64,000 bases of DNA from G965250275 sp965250275 (GTDB lineage Bacteria; Pseudomonadota; Alphaproteobacteria; Rhodobacterales; Rhodobacteraceae): positions 4,665,971 through 4,729,970 of the forward strand of contig OZ252297.1 of assembly GCA_965250275.1 (NCBI GenBank), written 5' to 3'. The stretch's first letter is position 1. Every line of letters begins with the position of its first letter. Below the pieces are notes generated by a model. It ran no database searches. It was given only the letters and a program-made list of their open reading frames with translations, and was not told the DNA's origin. A program made the translations under genes and the position numbers. Of the stretch, positions 18,320-26,760 are shown piece by piece.

Positions 18320-18487
18320 TCAAGATTTCTTTCCGAATTTCGTGACCAACCAGAAGCACACAGCGGCGAGCGCGCCCATCAGAAAGCTGAAGACCAGGTT
18401 GGGCACAAACGGCCCCCCCATGCCTGTGATCCACCCGACAAAAAAGATCGCTCCAAAAACGACCAGCCCGTAAATCAATGCTTTCAT
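18320..18487 (-). CDS. Small two-helix membrane protein
   Basis: 55 residues, start at 18485-18487 with AGGTGG just upstream. Two hydrophobic helices (about residues 4-20 and 27-48) are joined by a short GMGGPF loop and end in a basic FGKKS tail, giving a hairpin membrane topology. No known family is recognised. It lies upstream of the small secreted protein on the same strand, and its promoter region is divergent from the TPP riboswitch operon. Confidence 0.6.
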   Translation of the reverse strand: MKALIYGLVVFGAIFFVGWITGMGGPFVPNLVFSFLMGALAAVCFWLVTKFGKKS

Positions 18488-18713
18488 AGCCACCTGAAAG
18501 ATACCGTATTCCGTAGCATTCGTCAGCGGACGATAGCATCTTGGGGTGCCGCGAGACAGACCCCGCCACAAGCGTTCTGAACATGACGAAAGATGCTCTT
18601 GATCGCTTGGCATTCAAAGACGCTGTGCGCGCTGAGCCAACAATCCGGAGGTGCGACAATCCCTCCCCCGCTTGGCCTTGCGCGAGGCCAGTCTGAGTGC
18701 CATCTATCAGATA

Positions 18714-18806
18714 CCACAGGGGAGCCGCGCGACGCCGCGGCTGAGATGGGGGCGCAGGCCCACGGACCCTTGAAGCTGATCTGGATAATGCCAGCGTAGC
18801 AAGGAG
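18714..18806 (+). promoter_or_regulatory. TPP (thiamine pyrophosphate) riboswitch
   Basis: The conserved core is nearly consensus: CAGGGGAGCC at 18717-18726, GCTGAGATG at 18740-18748, then GGACCCTTGAAGCTGATC and CTGGATAATGCCAGCG ending at 18796. These are the THI-box helices P2/P3 and P4/P5 that bind the pyrimidine and pyrophosphate parts of TPP. The Shine-Dalgarno AAGGAGG (18801-18807) directly abuts the 3' end, which implies translational control: TPP binding would occlude the ribosome site of the YkoF-like gene. It places the downstream four genes in the thiamine regulon. Confidence 0.96.
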
Positions 18807-18814
18807 GACTTCGC

Positions 18815-19423
18815 ATGTTTGCGGGCGCACAAGTATCCCTTTATCCAATGACCGATGGCTTTGTGGACGTCATATTGTCGTCCCTGGAGGCTCTGGATCC
18901 GTGGCGGGACAGGCTTCGGATCGAGACGGATGATATCTCTACCCTTTTGGTTGGCCCGCCCGAGATATTGTTCCCGGCGTTGCGCGACCTCTATGCCGAG
19001 GCGGCGTCAACCGGTACGCATGTCGTGCTGCGTGCCACTCTGTCACGGGGATGTCCGGGCGAACCCGATGATCCGATCTGCCAGACGAATGCACTGGCAA
19101 ACCCCTCCGAGTCCTTGGCCGATCGGCAGGAAAGCGCGTTGGCAGCCATTGCCACAGCATCCACATCCGGCCAAATCGCGGATGCCCAGTTTTCGCTCTA
19201 TGTGATGGGCGCGGGAGATCATATGGCCGAGATCATGGGCTGTATCGACTTCCTGAAGCAAAGCGGGACCTTTGCCAGATCAAAGAATTTCTGCACACGC
19301 CTTGCAGGCGATGCGGGGCCGGTTTTTGCCACGCTACAGCAGGCATTTTGCCAGTTTGGCCCGCCTCAAGGCCATGTGACGATTGATCTGACGGTCTCAG
19401 CCAACAGCCCAACACAGCGCTGA
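18815..19423 (+). CDS. YkoF-family thiamine/HMP-binding protein
   Basis: 202 residues with two similar halves: AGAQVSLYPM...VDVILSSLEAL at the start and ADAQFSLYVMG...MAEIMGCIDFL near residue 122. This internal duplication is the YkoF fold of two ACT-like repeats. The Bacillus YkoF protein binds thiamine or its pyrimidine and is encoded with the YkoEDC transporter. Here it is the first gene after the TPP riboswitch and four bases before the ABC permease gene. It lacks a signal peptide and is cytoplasmic. It probably captures the imported pyrimidine or helps regulate uptake. Confidence 0.85.
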   Translation: MFAGAQVSLYPMTDGFVDVILSSLEALDPWRDRLRIETDDISTLLVGPPEILFPALRDLYAEAASTGTHVVLRATLSRGCPGEPDDPICQTNALANPSESLADRQESALAAIATASTSGQIADAQFSLYVMGAGDHMAEIMGCIDFLKQSGTFARSKNFCTRLAGDAGPVFATLQQAFCQFGPPQGHVTIDLTVSANSPTQR

Positions 19424-19427
19424 ACCG

Positions 19428-20216
19428 ATGCAGCGCCCCGTTCCTCGCCGCCCGGGCAGAGGTTGGGCTGGTGGCGTTCCTGCCGTTCTGAGCGTCGCCA
19501 GCGCCTTTGTGATCTGGGAAGTCTACGTCCGGCTGTCGGGGATCTCCCCGCTGATGCTGCCGGCCCCATCGCGGGTGCTGGAGCAGATCGTGCTGAACCG
19601 CGACCTGCTCTGGGCCAACACGATTCCCACGCTCCAGGCCACGTTTGCAGGGTTTGCCCTGTCTCTCAGCGTCGCCTTCGGCTTGTCGGTGGTGCTCGAC
19701 TTCATGCCGCGCGTCCGCCGGGTCTTGTTTCCGATCTTTGTCGTCAGCCAAACGCTGCCGCTGGTCGCCATTGCGCCCTTGGTGGTCCTGTGGTTCGGCT
19801 TCGATCTGACCCCCAAGGTGCTTTTGGTGGCGCTCGTCACCTTCTTTCCGATGTTGGTGGCGCTGGTCGACGGCTATGCCGCGACCGACCCGGAGATCGA
19901 GGAACTGATGCGCGCCATGGGCGCGAACAGGGTTCAAATCTTCCGCAGCGTGCGCCTTCCTTCGGCCATGCCGTACTTCTTTGCAGGGCTGCGGATATCG
20001 ATCACCTACGCGGTCGTTGCGGCGATTTTTGCCGAATACGTGGGGGCACGGGCCGGGCTGGGCATCGTGATCCTGAACGCGAAGAACAGCTTTCGCCCGG
20101 ATCTGGTGTTGGCGGCAGTAGTGATCAGTTCGCTTCTGACGCTGATGTTCTTCTCGGTCACCGCACTCTTGCAAAAAATCGTCCTGCGCTGGCGTGATGT
20201 GGAGGGGCACCAGTGA
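19428..20216 (+). CDS. thiX: ABC transporter permease for thiamine precursor (ThiX-type)
   Basis: 262 residues with six or so hydrophobic segments. The cytoplasmic EAA loop reads MRAMGANRVQIFRSVRLPS (about residue 160), where the ATPase docks. It belongs to the SsuC/TauC/ThiX permease group. Located between the YkoF-like gene and the ATPase, with a GTGA overlap to the latter, under TPP riboswitch control, it probably forms the channel for hydroxymethylpyrimidine or its formylamino derivative. The symbol rests on context, because sulfonate permeases look alike. Confidence 0.85.
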   Translation: MQRPVPRRPGRGWAGGVPAVLSVASAFVIWEVYVRLSGISPLMLPAPSRVLEQIVLNRDLLWANTIPTLQATFAGFALSLSVAFGLSVVLDFMPRVRRVLFPIFVVSQTLPLVAIAPLVVLWFGFDLTPKVLLVALVTFFPMLVALVDGYAATDPEIEELMRAMGANRVQIFRSVRLPSAMPYFFAGLRISITYAVVAAIFAEYVGARAGLGIVILNAKNSFRPDLVLAAVVISSLLTLMFFSVTALLQKIVLRWRDVEGHQ

Positions 20217-20968
20217 CCCTTCTCGACATCCGAACCGTCAGCACCACACTGCGCGACACGCATGTGCTGGACCGCATTTCTCTGCAGGTGGCAGAGGGAG
20301 AGTTCGTATCTATCCTGGGCCCATCGGGGTCGGGAAAGTCCACGCTGTTCCGATTGCTGACGGGGGCGCTTGGACATGACGAGGGCGCTATCACCTGCGG
20401 CGGTCAAACCATAGGATCGCAAAACTCAAAGTTTGCCTTCATGCCACAACGCGATGCCCTGATGCCGTGGCGCCGGGTCATCAATAACATAACACTTGGG
20501 CTTGAAATCCAGGGGATGCAGAGGAAAGAGGCCCGTGCACGGGTTCATCCGCTGCTCGCAGGCTTTGGGCTGTATGGGTTCACCAGCCATTACCCCGCGC
20601 AATTGTCTGGCGGCATGCGTCAGCGCGCAGCCCTCTTGCGTACAATTGTTCTGGAACGTCCGGTTCAGCTGCTCGATGAACCATTTGGTGCGCTTGACGC
20701 ACTCACGCGCACCCAGATTCAGACCTGGTTCGAGACGCGCTGGCGAAAGTCACGCTGGACCACTCTGCTGGTGACGCACGACGTCCGTGAGGCGGTCGCC
20801 CTTTCCGACCGAATTTATGTCCTGTCCCGCCGCCCGGCCCACGTGATCGCGGAGGTCGCTGTGCCCATTCCGCGCCCGCGATTGGGGCGCCCCGCTTGCG
20901 CAGAGGCCCATGCCATCGAGGCGCAACTTCTTGACCTCTTACTTCACCAATCCGGAGAACGCCGATGA
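20213..20968 (+). CDS. thiZ: ABC transporter ATP-binding protein for thiamine precursor (ThiZ-type)
   Basis: 251 residues, GTG start overlapping the permease stop. Walker A is GPSGSGKST (about residues 39-47), the ABC signature LSGGMRQRAALLR (about 125), Walker B VQLLDEPFGALDA, and the switch His in LLVTHDVREA. It belongs to the SsuB/TauB/ThiZ ATPase group. It energises uptake with ThiX and ThiY. The ATG of thiY overlaps its stop, so the three transporter genes are translationally coupled. Confidence 0.88.
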   Translation: MTLLDIRTVSTTLRDTHVLDRISLQVAEGEFVSILGPSGSGKSTLFRLLTGALGHDEGAITCGGQTIGSQNSKFAFMPQRDALMPWRRVINNITLGLEIQGMQRKEARARVHPLLAGFGLYGFTSHYPAQLSGGMRQRAALLRTIVLERPVQLLDEPFGALDALTRTQIQTWFETRWRKSRWTTLLVTHDVREAVALSDRIYVLSRRPAHVIAEVAVPIPRPRLGRPACAEAHAIEAQLLDLLLHQSGERR

Positions 20969-21954
20969 AACACGTGTTGACCGCCGCCGCCCTCATGCTT
21001 GCTTTGCCCGCCGCGGCACAGGACCGCCTCAGCGTCGCACTCGATTGGACGCCGAATACCAACCATGTCGGCCTATACGTGGCCCAATCCATGGGCTGGT
21101 TTGAAGACGCCGGGCTGGACGTAGAGATCCTGCCTTACACCGACACCTCCTCCGGGACCCTGGTGGCCGCAGGTGTGGCCGAGTTCGGGATCCTCAGCGC
21201 GGTGGGCTTTCACACGCAACGCGCGACCGGAGCGGATATGACAGTGGTCCTGGCCGTTGTGCAGCACGAAACCGGGCGGCTTGTCTTCAATGGGGACCGC
21301 GACGATATCCAGCGCCCGGCCGATCTGGATGGCATGACCTATGCCGGTTTCGGCAGCGCCTGGGAAAACGCCCTGATCTCGACGATCATTCGCAACGACG
21401 GCGGCGACGGTGTATTCGATACGGTCACCCTCGGCACGTCAGCCTATGAAGCGCTGGCCAATGGCAGTGTCGATTTCACATTGGAGGTCAGCACCTGGGA
21501 AGGGGTGAACTCGGTCCTGCTGGACCGCCCGCAGCGCGCGTTCCGGTACGCAGATTATGGCGTTCCCGATCAGCACACCACTTTTCTGGGCGGTAACAGT
21601 ACATGGATGGGCGAAAACCCGGAAGCCACTGCAGCCTTCGTGCAGGCGACGCAACGCGGATACGCATTTGCGGCGGATTACCCAGAAGAGGCCGCCGAGA
21701 TACTGATCGCGGAAACGGCCGGGATGCTGACAAATCCCGAACTGGTCCGCGCATCTATGAACGCGTTGGTGGATGGCGGGTTCCTGAAGGACACCGGTGA
21801 ACCTGTCGGTCTGATCGACGAGGCAATGTTCACCAACATCACCCGGTTCCTGTTCGATGCCGGCATAATGCTGGATGAGACCGGACAACCCCTCGAGGCG
21901 ATGCCGGATGTGTCAGTTTGGTACACGAACGAGTATCTGCGCACAGCAGATTAG
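20965..21954 (+). CDS. thiY: NMT1/THI5-like substrate-binding protein (ThiY-type)
   Basis: 329 residues. A clean signal peptide (about residues 1-19, ending AAAQ) directs it to the periplasm. The mature start LSVALDWTPNTNHVGLYVAQ is the NMT1/THI5 family hallmark, shared with pyrimidine-binding ThiY. The segment AEFGILSA near residue 72 and the aromatic residues in the pocket fit the family. With thiX and thiZ it would import N-formyl-4-amino-5-aminomethyl-2-methylpyrimidine or HMP for thiamine salvage. The riboswitch upstream supports this strongly. Confidence 0.92.
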   Translation: MKHVLTAAALMLALPAAAQDRLSVALDWTPNTNHVGLYVAQSMGWFEDAGLDVEILPYTDTSSGTLVAAGVAEFGILSAVGFHTQRATGADMTVVLAVVQHETGRLVFNGDRDDIQRPADLDGMTYAGFGSAWENALISTIIRNDGGDGVFDTVTLGTSAYEALANGSVDFTLEVSTWEGVNSVLLDRPQRAFRYADYGVPDQHTTFLGGNSTWMGENPEATAAFVQATQRGYAFAADYPEEAAEILIAETAGMLTNPELVRASMNALVDGGFLKDTGEPVGLIDEAMFTNITRFLFDAGIMLDETGQPLEAMPDVSVWYTNEYLRTAD

Positions 21955-21988
21955 CCGTCCGATCAGCCAACGCGATCAGGACGGATAA
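21955..21988. terminator. Hairpin between convergent thiY and DUF1289 genes
   Basis: CCGTCCGATC (21955-21964) pairs with GATCAGGACGG (21974-21984) with one bulged base, starting right at the thiY stop. The plus strand continues ATAAAAG, a weak tail. It could serve both convergent transcripts. Confidence 0.45.
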
Positions 21989-22851
21989 AAGATGGCGCCC
22001 GGCAAGTAAGCACGCGGCAAATCCATCCCAACTGGAAGCGCGCGCCCGGCTGCAAGGTGGTCCGGCAACAGGTGCGTGTGCGGCCCGTCTGGCGACCGCG
22101 CATCCGGAGCAGGGATTGGACCCTGCACCTCAATGCGACCCAGCGCAGTTTCGACCACCCGCGTCGGGCTTTGCGCGGCCAACACGGGCCCAATGGTTGC
22201 CAGCGCGCCGGCGAAGTTCCTGCCCGCCGCACGTTCCAAAGCGAGCCGGACGGGGCCGTAGGTCACCCGCACGCAAAACCGAGCCTCTTTGCGGCGCAGG
22301 CCAAGATCATAGAGCTGGGTGTCTGAGTCTGCGATCAATGCGCGCTTGTCCTCTCCAAGCGCGGAAAGACCATCTGAAACGGGCAATCGACCGCTTTCAC
22401 GCTTGACGGCCAATACGATACGCGGTGGCGCAATTGACCCCGACGGATCGAAGGTCACTGCGCGCACATTGTCGTTGAGCGTCATCCGGATCGCGCCGTT
22501 TTGAGTGCGCGCGACAACGTCGTGGCCATGTTGCGCGACCTCTGCGGACGCACCAGGTGGCACTAAGTATTCGGCAACCGCTCCAACGACACCCATGACC
22601 CAGGTGCCCCGCGCCTCTTGCAAGGTCTGCTGCACAAAGTCGCGGATTTGACAGGTTGTCCAGTCCAGACGGCGACAGGCTACGCCCAGTGCTCCCAGGC
22701 GGCCCGGAATCTGATCCCAGACCAGGTTGCGCCATGGTTCAGATTGACTGCGCCACCCGGCGATCTCCTCGCCATCGCGACCACATCCCAGACACCACCC
22801 GGTGGCGTCGTCGAGTTTGCAGACACCTGTACAGGGGCTGGTCAGCGTCAT
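21976..22851 (-). CDS. DUF1289-domain protein with large uncharacterised C-terminal domain
   Basis: 291 residues. Residues 1-50 form a DUF1289 module: SPCTGVCKLDDATGWCLGCG has the C-x3-C and C-x2-C cysteines proposed to bind an Fe-S cluster or zinc, followed by the W-rich EIAGW segment. Most DUF1289 proteins are only this module, but here about 240 more residues follow (DPSGSIAPPRIVLAVKRE, GPHTHLLPDHLAAG), which I do not recognise. Its ATG overlaps the stop of the BtuF-like gene (4 bases), so it is the last gene of the cobalamin-riboswitch operon. A role in B12 or cobalt handling is inference from context. Confidence 0.75.
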   Translation of the reverse strand: MTLTSPCTGVCKLDDATGWCLGCGRDGEEIAGWRSQSEPWRNLVWDQIPGRLGALGVACRRLDWTTCQIRDFVQQTLQEARGTWVMGVVGAVAEYLVPPGASAEVAQHGHDVVARTQNGAIRMTLNDNVRAVTFDPSGSIAPPRIVLAVKRESGRLPVSDGLSALGEDKRALIADSDTQLYDLGLRRKEARFCVRVTYGPVRLALERAAGRNFAGALATIGPVLAAQSPTRVVETALGRIEVQGPIPAPDARSPDGPHTHLLPDHLAAGRALPVGMDLPRAYLPGAIFYPS

Positions 22852-23645
22852 GCAACCACCTCGTCGGTCAGAGTAAGCGCATCAAGGATTGCATCCAGCC
22901 CTGCGGTGAGCGCCGCTGGTCCCGGTTGCAGTATGAGAGGCGATTTGATCTCGAAAATGCGGCCAGCACGCACTGCAGGGATTGCATCCCACCCCGACCG
23001 CGCCGCAATCTTTTCGGGCCGTACTTTCTTTCCGCACCACGAAGCCAGGATCACATCTGGCGCCGCCTCAATCACCTGATCAGAGGTCACGATACGATCT
23101 GATGCGGCTGCTTCTGCGGCAAGTTGCGGAAAAATGTCCTGGCCGCCCGCGATCTCAACGAGCTCAGAGACCCACGTGATGCCCGAGATCATCGGCGCGT
23201 CCCATTCCTCGAAGTAAACGCGTTGTGTTGGTCGGTCCGCCGCCTTTGCGGCGACCTTGGAAAGACGCTCCTGGTAGTGGGCGGCCAGCCGCGCTGCGCG
23301 TCGACCTTTGCCGACCGTCGACCCAAGGTGGCGGATCATGGCGAGGATCCCCGATATGTCGCGCTGGTTATAGGCTACAACGGTTACACCTGCCCGGATA
23401 AGCTCCGCTGCAATGTCCGCCTGCAAATCCGAAAACGTGAGCACAAGATCGGGGCTCAGAGAGAGGATCTTGGGGATGTCCGCGGAAGTGAAGGCGGACA
23501 CTCTGGGCTTTTCCTTGCGTACGCGTTTGGGGCGGACGGCATATCCCGAGACGCCCACAATCCGGTCCTCTTCGCCGAGCAGGTAGAGGGTTTCGACCGT
23601 CTCTTCGGTCAGACACACAATGCGTTCGGGCGGAAAGCGCTTCAT
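22848..23645 (-). CDS. BtuF-like periplasmic-binding-fold protein, probable corrinoid binder
   Basis: 265 residues of the class III binding-protein fold (PF01497): RIVCLTEETVETLYLLGEEDRIVGVSG at the start and LSPDLVLTFSDLQADIAAEL (about residue 62). It has no signal peptide, unlike transport BtuF, so it may be cytoplasmic or start elsewhere; the segment MKRFPPERIV is hydrophilic. Such leaderless BtuF-like proteins are often annotated cobalamin-binding protein. It starts 3 bases after the preceding small gene and overlaps the DUF1289 gene. Its place in the riboswitch operon supports a cobalamin link. Confidence 0.8.
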   Translation of the reverse strand: MKRFPPERIVCLTEETVETLYLLGEEDRIVGVSGYAVRPKRVRKEKPRVSAFTSADIPKILSLSPDLVLTFSDLQADIAAELIRAGVTVVAYNQRDISGILAMIRHLGSTVGKGRRAARLAAHYQERLSKVAAKAADRPTQRVYFEEWDAPMISGITWVSELVEIAGGQDIFPQLAAEAAASDRIVTSDQVIEAAPDVILASWCGKKVRPEKIAARSGWDAIPAVRAGRIFEIKSPLILQPGPAALTAGLDAILDALTLTDEVVA

Positions 23646-23648
23646 GGA

Positions 23649-23951
23649 TCAGAATTCTTCCCGACGCGCTCTGGCGCCACCACGTCGCGTCCTCGCAGGC
23701 AGCCTCAACTCCAAAGGCGCCAAAGGCATGGCGGTGGAAGCAAGGAGCAAATCACAAAAGACCGCCACCGCCGGAGAGGTCCGAATGAATGGCCGGGCCA
23801 GTTCATATGCGCGCATGGCCTCGCGCGCATAGCCTGCACCACCGCGCAAGGATCCCAACCATTGCAGGTACCCCAAATGCCCCATCTCCAAGGCTTGATC
23901 CTGCGGGACAAAACCAATGTCGAGCTGCGCGATGGTTCGTTCGAGAAGCAT
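23649..23951 (-). CDS. Small uncharacterised protein in the cobalamin-riboswitch operon
   Basis: 100 residues from ATG at 23949-23951, or 123 from ATG at 24018-24020. The upstream start lies 4 bases after the stop of the metal-binding protein gene, which suits translational coupling, but it adds a Pro/Arg-rich tail before the conserved-looking MLLERTIAQLDIGF. The centre (QALEMGHLGYLQWL) is helical and the C-terminus is very basic (ARTRRGGARARREEF). A hydrophobic stretch SPAVAVFCDLLLAS is present. No family is recognised. Its place between a metal importer protein and a BtuF-like protein suggests a cofactor role. Confidence 0.6.
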   Translation of the reverse strand: MLLERTIAQLDIGFVPQDQALEMGHLGYLQWLGSLRGGAGYAREAMRAYELARPFIRTSPAVAVFCDLLLASTAMPLAPLELRLPARTRRGGARARREEF

Positions 23952-24024
23952 GGGTTGGGGCTTTCGAGGAAGTTGCGGGGGAACGGGACGCCGGGCCTTT
24001 CGACGCCCCGTTTGAGGCATTCGT

Positions 24025-24918
24025 TCAGCTTGAGCCGTCGGGTTGGAGCGCGGTCAAAAGCGTGCCCAGATTGTGCTGGAACATCGCAAGATAGCTTGTT
24101 GCCGGCCCGCCCCGTTCGGAAAGGGCGTCGGAGTACAGGCGGCCACCAATTTCGATGCCGACCTCGTCAGAGATTTGCTGTACGAGTGCCGGGCTGGTGA
24201 TGTTTTCGACAAAGAGGCCAGCGACCTTTTCCTTGCGCAGCTGTGTAATCAGCTCGGCCAGCTGCTGCGCGGACGGTTCAGCTTCAGTGTCGATTCCCAC
24301 AGGCGCCAAGAAGGTCAACCCATATGCGTCTGCGAGATAGCCAAACGCGTCATGCGCGGTCACAACCGTACGACGGTCATCGGGAAGGGCAGCCAGTTGC
24401 GCCTTTGTTTCGGCGTCCAGAGCTTCGAGTTGAGCGATATAGGCCTGAGCGTTGGCCGCAAACTCATCGGCATGATCCGGCAATGCCTCGGACATCGCCG
24501 CAGAGATGTTTTGAACATAGATCACCCCGTTCGTGAGTGCATTCCACGCATGTGGGTCAGTCTCGCCATCTACCAAGACTGGTGTGACGCCTTGAGTGGC
24601 TACAAACACGGTGCCTTCGGTGCCGGACTCGGCGATCAGGGTGTCAGACCAGGTTTCAAAGCCCAGCCCATTGACGAAGATCACATCTGCTTCCGCGACG
24701 GCCCGCGCATCGGCAACGGAGGGTTGATAGACATGCGCATCTGCGTCAGGACCAACGATGGTCGTCACCGTCGCATGATCGCCGACAACCTGTTCGACCA
24801 TATCCCCCAGGATGGAGAAACTGGCGACAATTTTCAGGTCTTCCGCCACGGCTGGCAGCGTTGTCAGTGCAAGAAAGGCCGAAGCCAACCCAGAAGTGAT
24901 GTGTCTGGCAAAGATCAT
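24025..24918 (-). CDS. Metal ABC transporter substrate-binding protein (ZnuA/TroA/MntC family)
   Basis: 297 residues from ATG at 24916-24918. A signal peptide (residues 1-25, ending PAVAED) leads to a cluster A-I metal receptor. The four metal ligands are seen as H62 (DAHVYQP), H123 (DPHAW), H189 (TAHDAF) and D264 (YSDALS), the 3-His/1-Asp set. There is no His-rich loop as in classic ZnuA, so Mn, Zn, Fe or Co are all possible. The start overlaps the permease stop (ATGA). The cobalamin riboswitch upstream makes cobalt an attractive candidate, but this is inferred. Confidence 0.9.
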   Translation of the reverse strand: MIFARHITSGLASAFLALTTLPAVAEDLKIVASFSILGDMVEQVVGDHATVTTIVGPDADAHVYQPSVADARAVAEADVIFVNGLGFETWSDTLIAESGTEGTVFVATQGVTPVLVDGETDPHAWNALTNGVIYVQNISAAMSEALPDHADEFAANAQAYIAQLEALDAETKAQLAALPDDRRTVVTAHDAFGYLADAYGLTFLAPVGIDTEAEPSAQQLAELITQLRKEKVAGLFVENITSPALVQQISDEVGIEIGGRLYSDALSERGGPATSYLAMFQHNLGTLLTALQPDGSS

Positions 24919-25817
24919 TGTGGTCTCTCTTCTGTTGAGGATTGCGTGAGGGATGAAGATGTTTGACGGGACGGCTTTCGCAGTCGCCCACCGAATCCGA
25001 GTGGGCCCAGGACAGCAGAGATTGCGAAGAAAACGCCAGCGGTCAGCACAATGGCCGGACCCGATGGTGTTTCCGGAAAGAGGTACGACATGGTAAGACC
25101 GGCCCAACAGCTGGCCAGCGCAAAAACGAAGCCCAGACCGAGTTGCACAGTGATGGTGCTGGACCAGTACCGGGCTGATGTCGCAGGCAAGATCATGAGC
25201 CCCACGGCCATCAGCGTTCCGAGCGTTTTGAACGCTGCCAGCAAGTTGAGAACGAGCAGCAACATGAAGGCCTGTTCAATAAGCCAGGGTCGCTTGGTCT
25301 GGGCTTCGAAAAACACCGGATCGCAGGTGCTCACCACAAGGGGACGCAAAAGAAATGCAAACGACACCAGCGTGATCATGGCAACGGCACCAACAAGGAT
25401 CATCGAGGCGTCATCGATCCCAAGGATGGATCCGAACAAAAAGCTCTTAAGAGGCACGGCGGACCCGGCTGCGGACAGGATGAAAATCCCGACAGCCAAC
25501 GCAATGAGATAAAGCGAGGCAAGACTCGCGTCGCTGCGCAAGATCGTCTTGCGCGCCAGGAACGCCGTCAGGATCGCAACCCCTACACCCGCAATAAGAC
25601 CACCGATCAGCAACGAGATCACCGACAGACCAGCCGTGACAAATCCGATGACCACGCCCGGGGTAATGGCATGCGCCATGGCTTCACCTGCAAGTGACAA
25701 CCGCCGCAAGACGAGAAACGCGCCAACCGGCGCTACAGAAGCAGAAAGGACCGCGGTCACGACAAACGCGCGGCGCATAAACACAAAGCTCCACATCTCG
25801 GCAAAAAACTCAAACAT
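24915..25817 (-). CDS. Metal ABC transporter permease (ZnuB/TroC/MntB family)
   Basis: 300 residues from ATG at 25815-25817; the frame extends further but that part antiparallels the ATPase gene. About eight hydrophobic helices are visible, with the family motifs RRLSLAGEAMAHAITPGVV (about residues 39-57) and KTLGTLMAVGLMILPA (about 205-220). The C-terminal tail is hydrophilic. It overlaps the ATPase gene by 8 bases and the binding-protein gene by 4, giving a coupled trio. It would form the inner-membrane pore for the divalent metal. Confidence 0.9.
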   Translation of the reverse strand: MFEFFAEMWSFVFMRRAFVVTAVLSASVAPVGAFLVLRRLSLAGEAMAHAITPGVVIGFVTAGLSVISLLIGGLIAGVGVAILTAFLARKTILRSDASLASLYLIALAVGIFILSAAGSAVPLKSFLFGSILGIDDASMILVGAVAMITLVSFAFLLRPLVVSTCDPVFFEAQTKRPWLIEQAFMLLLVLNLLAAFKTLGTLMAVGLMILPATSARYWSSTITVQLGLGFVFALASCWAGLTMSYLFPETPSGPAIVLTAGVFFAISAVLGPLGFGGRLRKPSRQTSSSLTQSSTEERPQ

Positions 25818-26556
25818 GCGTGCCGCCTGCCTGGCGCAGCATCCAGGATGCCTGGCTTTTCGAGAGGTAGTTCTGGGCAACAAGCCGTTCAGGCGTGACC
25901 ACGGTGTCCACGGGTCCGTAAGTCGCGGTTCCGCCACCCAGCAGCAATGCATGGCTGCATCGGTCCAGAACCGATGACAGATCATGGACCACAAGAACCA
26001 CGGTACGGCCCTCTTCGCGCCAGCGGCCAATCAGCGACAGGAGATATGCCTCGGTGCTCTGATCGACTTCAGCAAAGGGTTCATCCAACAAGATCAGCGG
26101 CGCGTCCTGCATAATGACGCGCGCAAACAGTGCGCGCTGCAACTGCCCACCTGAAAGCGTGTTGATCGACTGGTCGGCAAGATCGAGAATCCCGGCGGAC
26201 TCCAGAGCTGCAGAAACCCTCTCACGATTCCGCCAATCCAGCCGTCCACGCATGCCGAACCCGTGCCACGCCCCCATTGCCGCGAGATCGCGCACACGAA
26301 TGGGAAAGCGCCGGTCGAACTCTTTCAATTGTGCCAGGTATCCGATCTCTCGCGGACGACCTTCGGGCCAGGTCATTTTTCCCGCAAGCGGATCGATCAA
26401 GCCGAGCAACAGTTTGACGAACGTACTCTTTCCCGCACCGTTCGCTCCAAGGACGGCAAGGACGGAACCGCGTTCCACATCCATCGAGAGTCCGCGAAAC
26501 AGGGTGAGCCCGGGATAGCCCAGCGCCAGGTTGCGTATCGCAAGAGCTGTGGTCAT
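25810..26556 (-). CDS. Metal ABC transporter ATP-binding protein (ZnuC/MntA family)
   Basis: 248 residues from ATG at 26554-26556, starting within a TGATG overlap with a small upstream frame. Walker A is GANGAGKST (about residues 35-43), the signature is LSGGQLQRALFARV (about 130), Walker B LILLDEPFAEVD and the switch His in VVLVVHDLSSV. The subfamily is that of Mn/Zn importers. It is the first sizeable gene after the cobalamin riboswitch, 360 bases downstream, with two possible small ORFs between. Confidence 0.9.
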   Translation of the reverse strand: MTTALAIRNLALGYPGLTLFRGLSMDVERGSVLAVLGANGAGKSTFVKLLLGLIDPLAGKMTWPEGRPREIGYLAQLKEFDRRFPIRVRDLAAMGAWHGFGMRGRLDWRNRERVSAALESAGILDLADQSINTLSGGQLQRALFARVIMQDAPLILLDEPFAEVDQSTEAYLLSLIGRWREEGRTVVLVVHDLSSVLDRCSHALLLGGGTATYGPVDTVVTPERLVAQNYLSKSQASWMLRQAGGTHV

Positions 26557-26693
26557 CACAGCACCGCCATAATGAGCAGCCACAGAACCAGCGACACGCC
26601 GAGAGCGCCCGCGACAAGGGAGACAACGCTCATTTCTGTCAGGCAGTAGCCGCGGGAGCGGTCTGTTCCTGCTGCGCTGTGCTGACGTCTCAT
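26556..26693 (-). CDS. Possible small membrane protein (45 residues)
   Basis: ATG at 26691-26693, stop overlapping the ATPase start as TGATG. The last 20 residues (LVAGALGVSLVLWLLIMAVL) form a strong transmembrane helix; the N-terminal half is polar. A shorter start at 26631-26633 would give just the 25-residue helix. The ribosome site is weak. The exact coupling to the ATPase gene and the clear helix argue for a real small subunit, but chance cannot be excluded. Confidence 0.35.
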   Translation of the reverse strand: MRRQHSAAGTDRSRGYCLTEMSVVSLVAGALGVSLVLWLLIMAVL

Positions 26694-26760
26694 GGCGTGA
26701 TCACAGCTGTGACGATCGTCATAAGGCCGTGCAAACAGCAATCCGAGTTCCCGGGACTGT

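Noticed and set aside
17907..18848. One 313-codon minus-strand gene
   Set aside because: The part upstream of 18308 overlaps a better small gene and the riboswitch region; the signal-peptide start at 18308 is more convincing.
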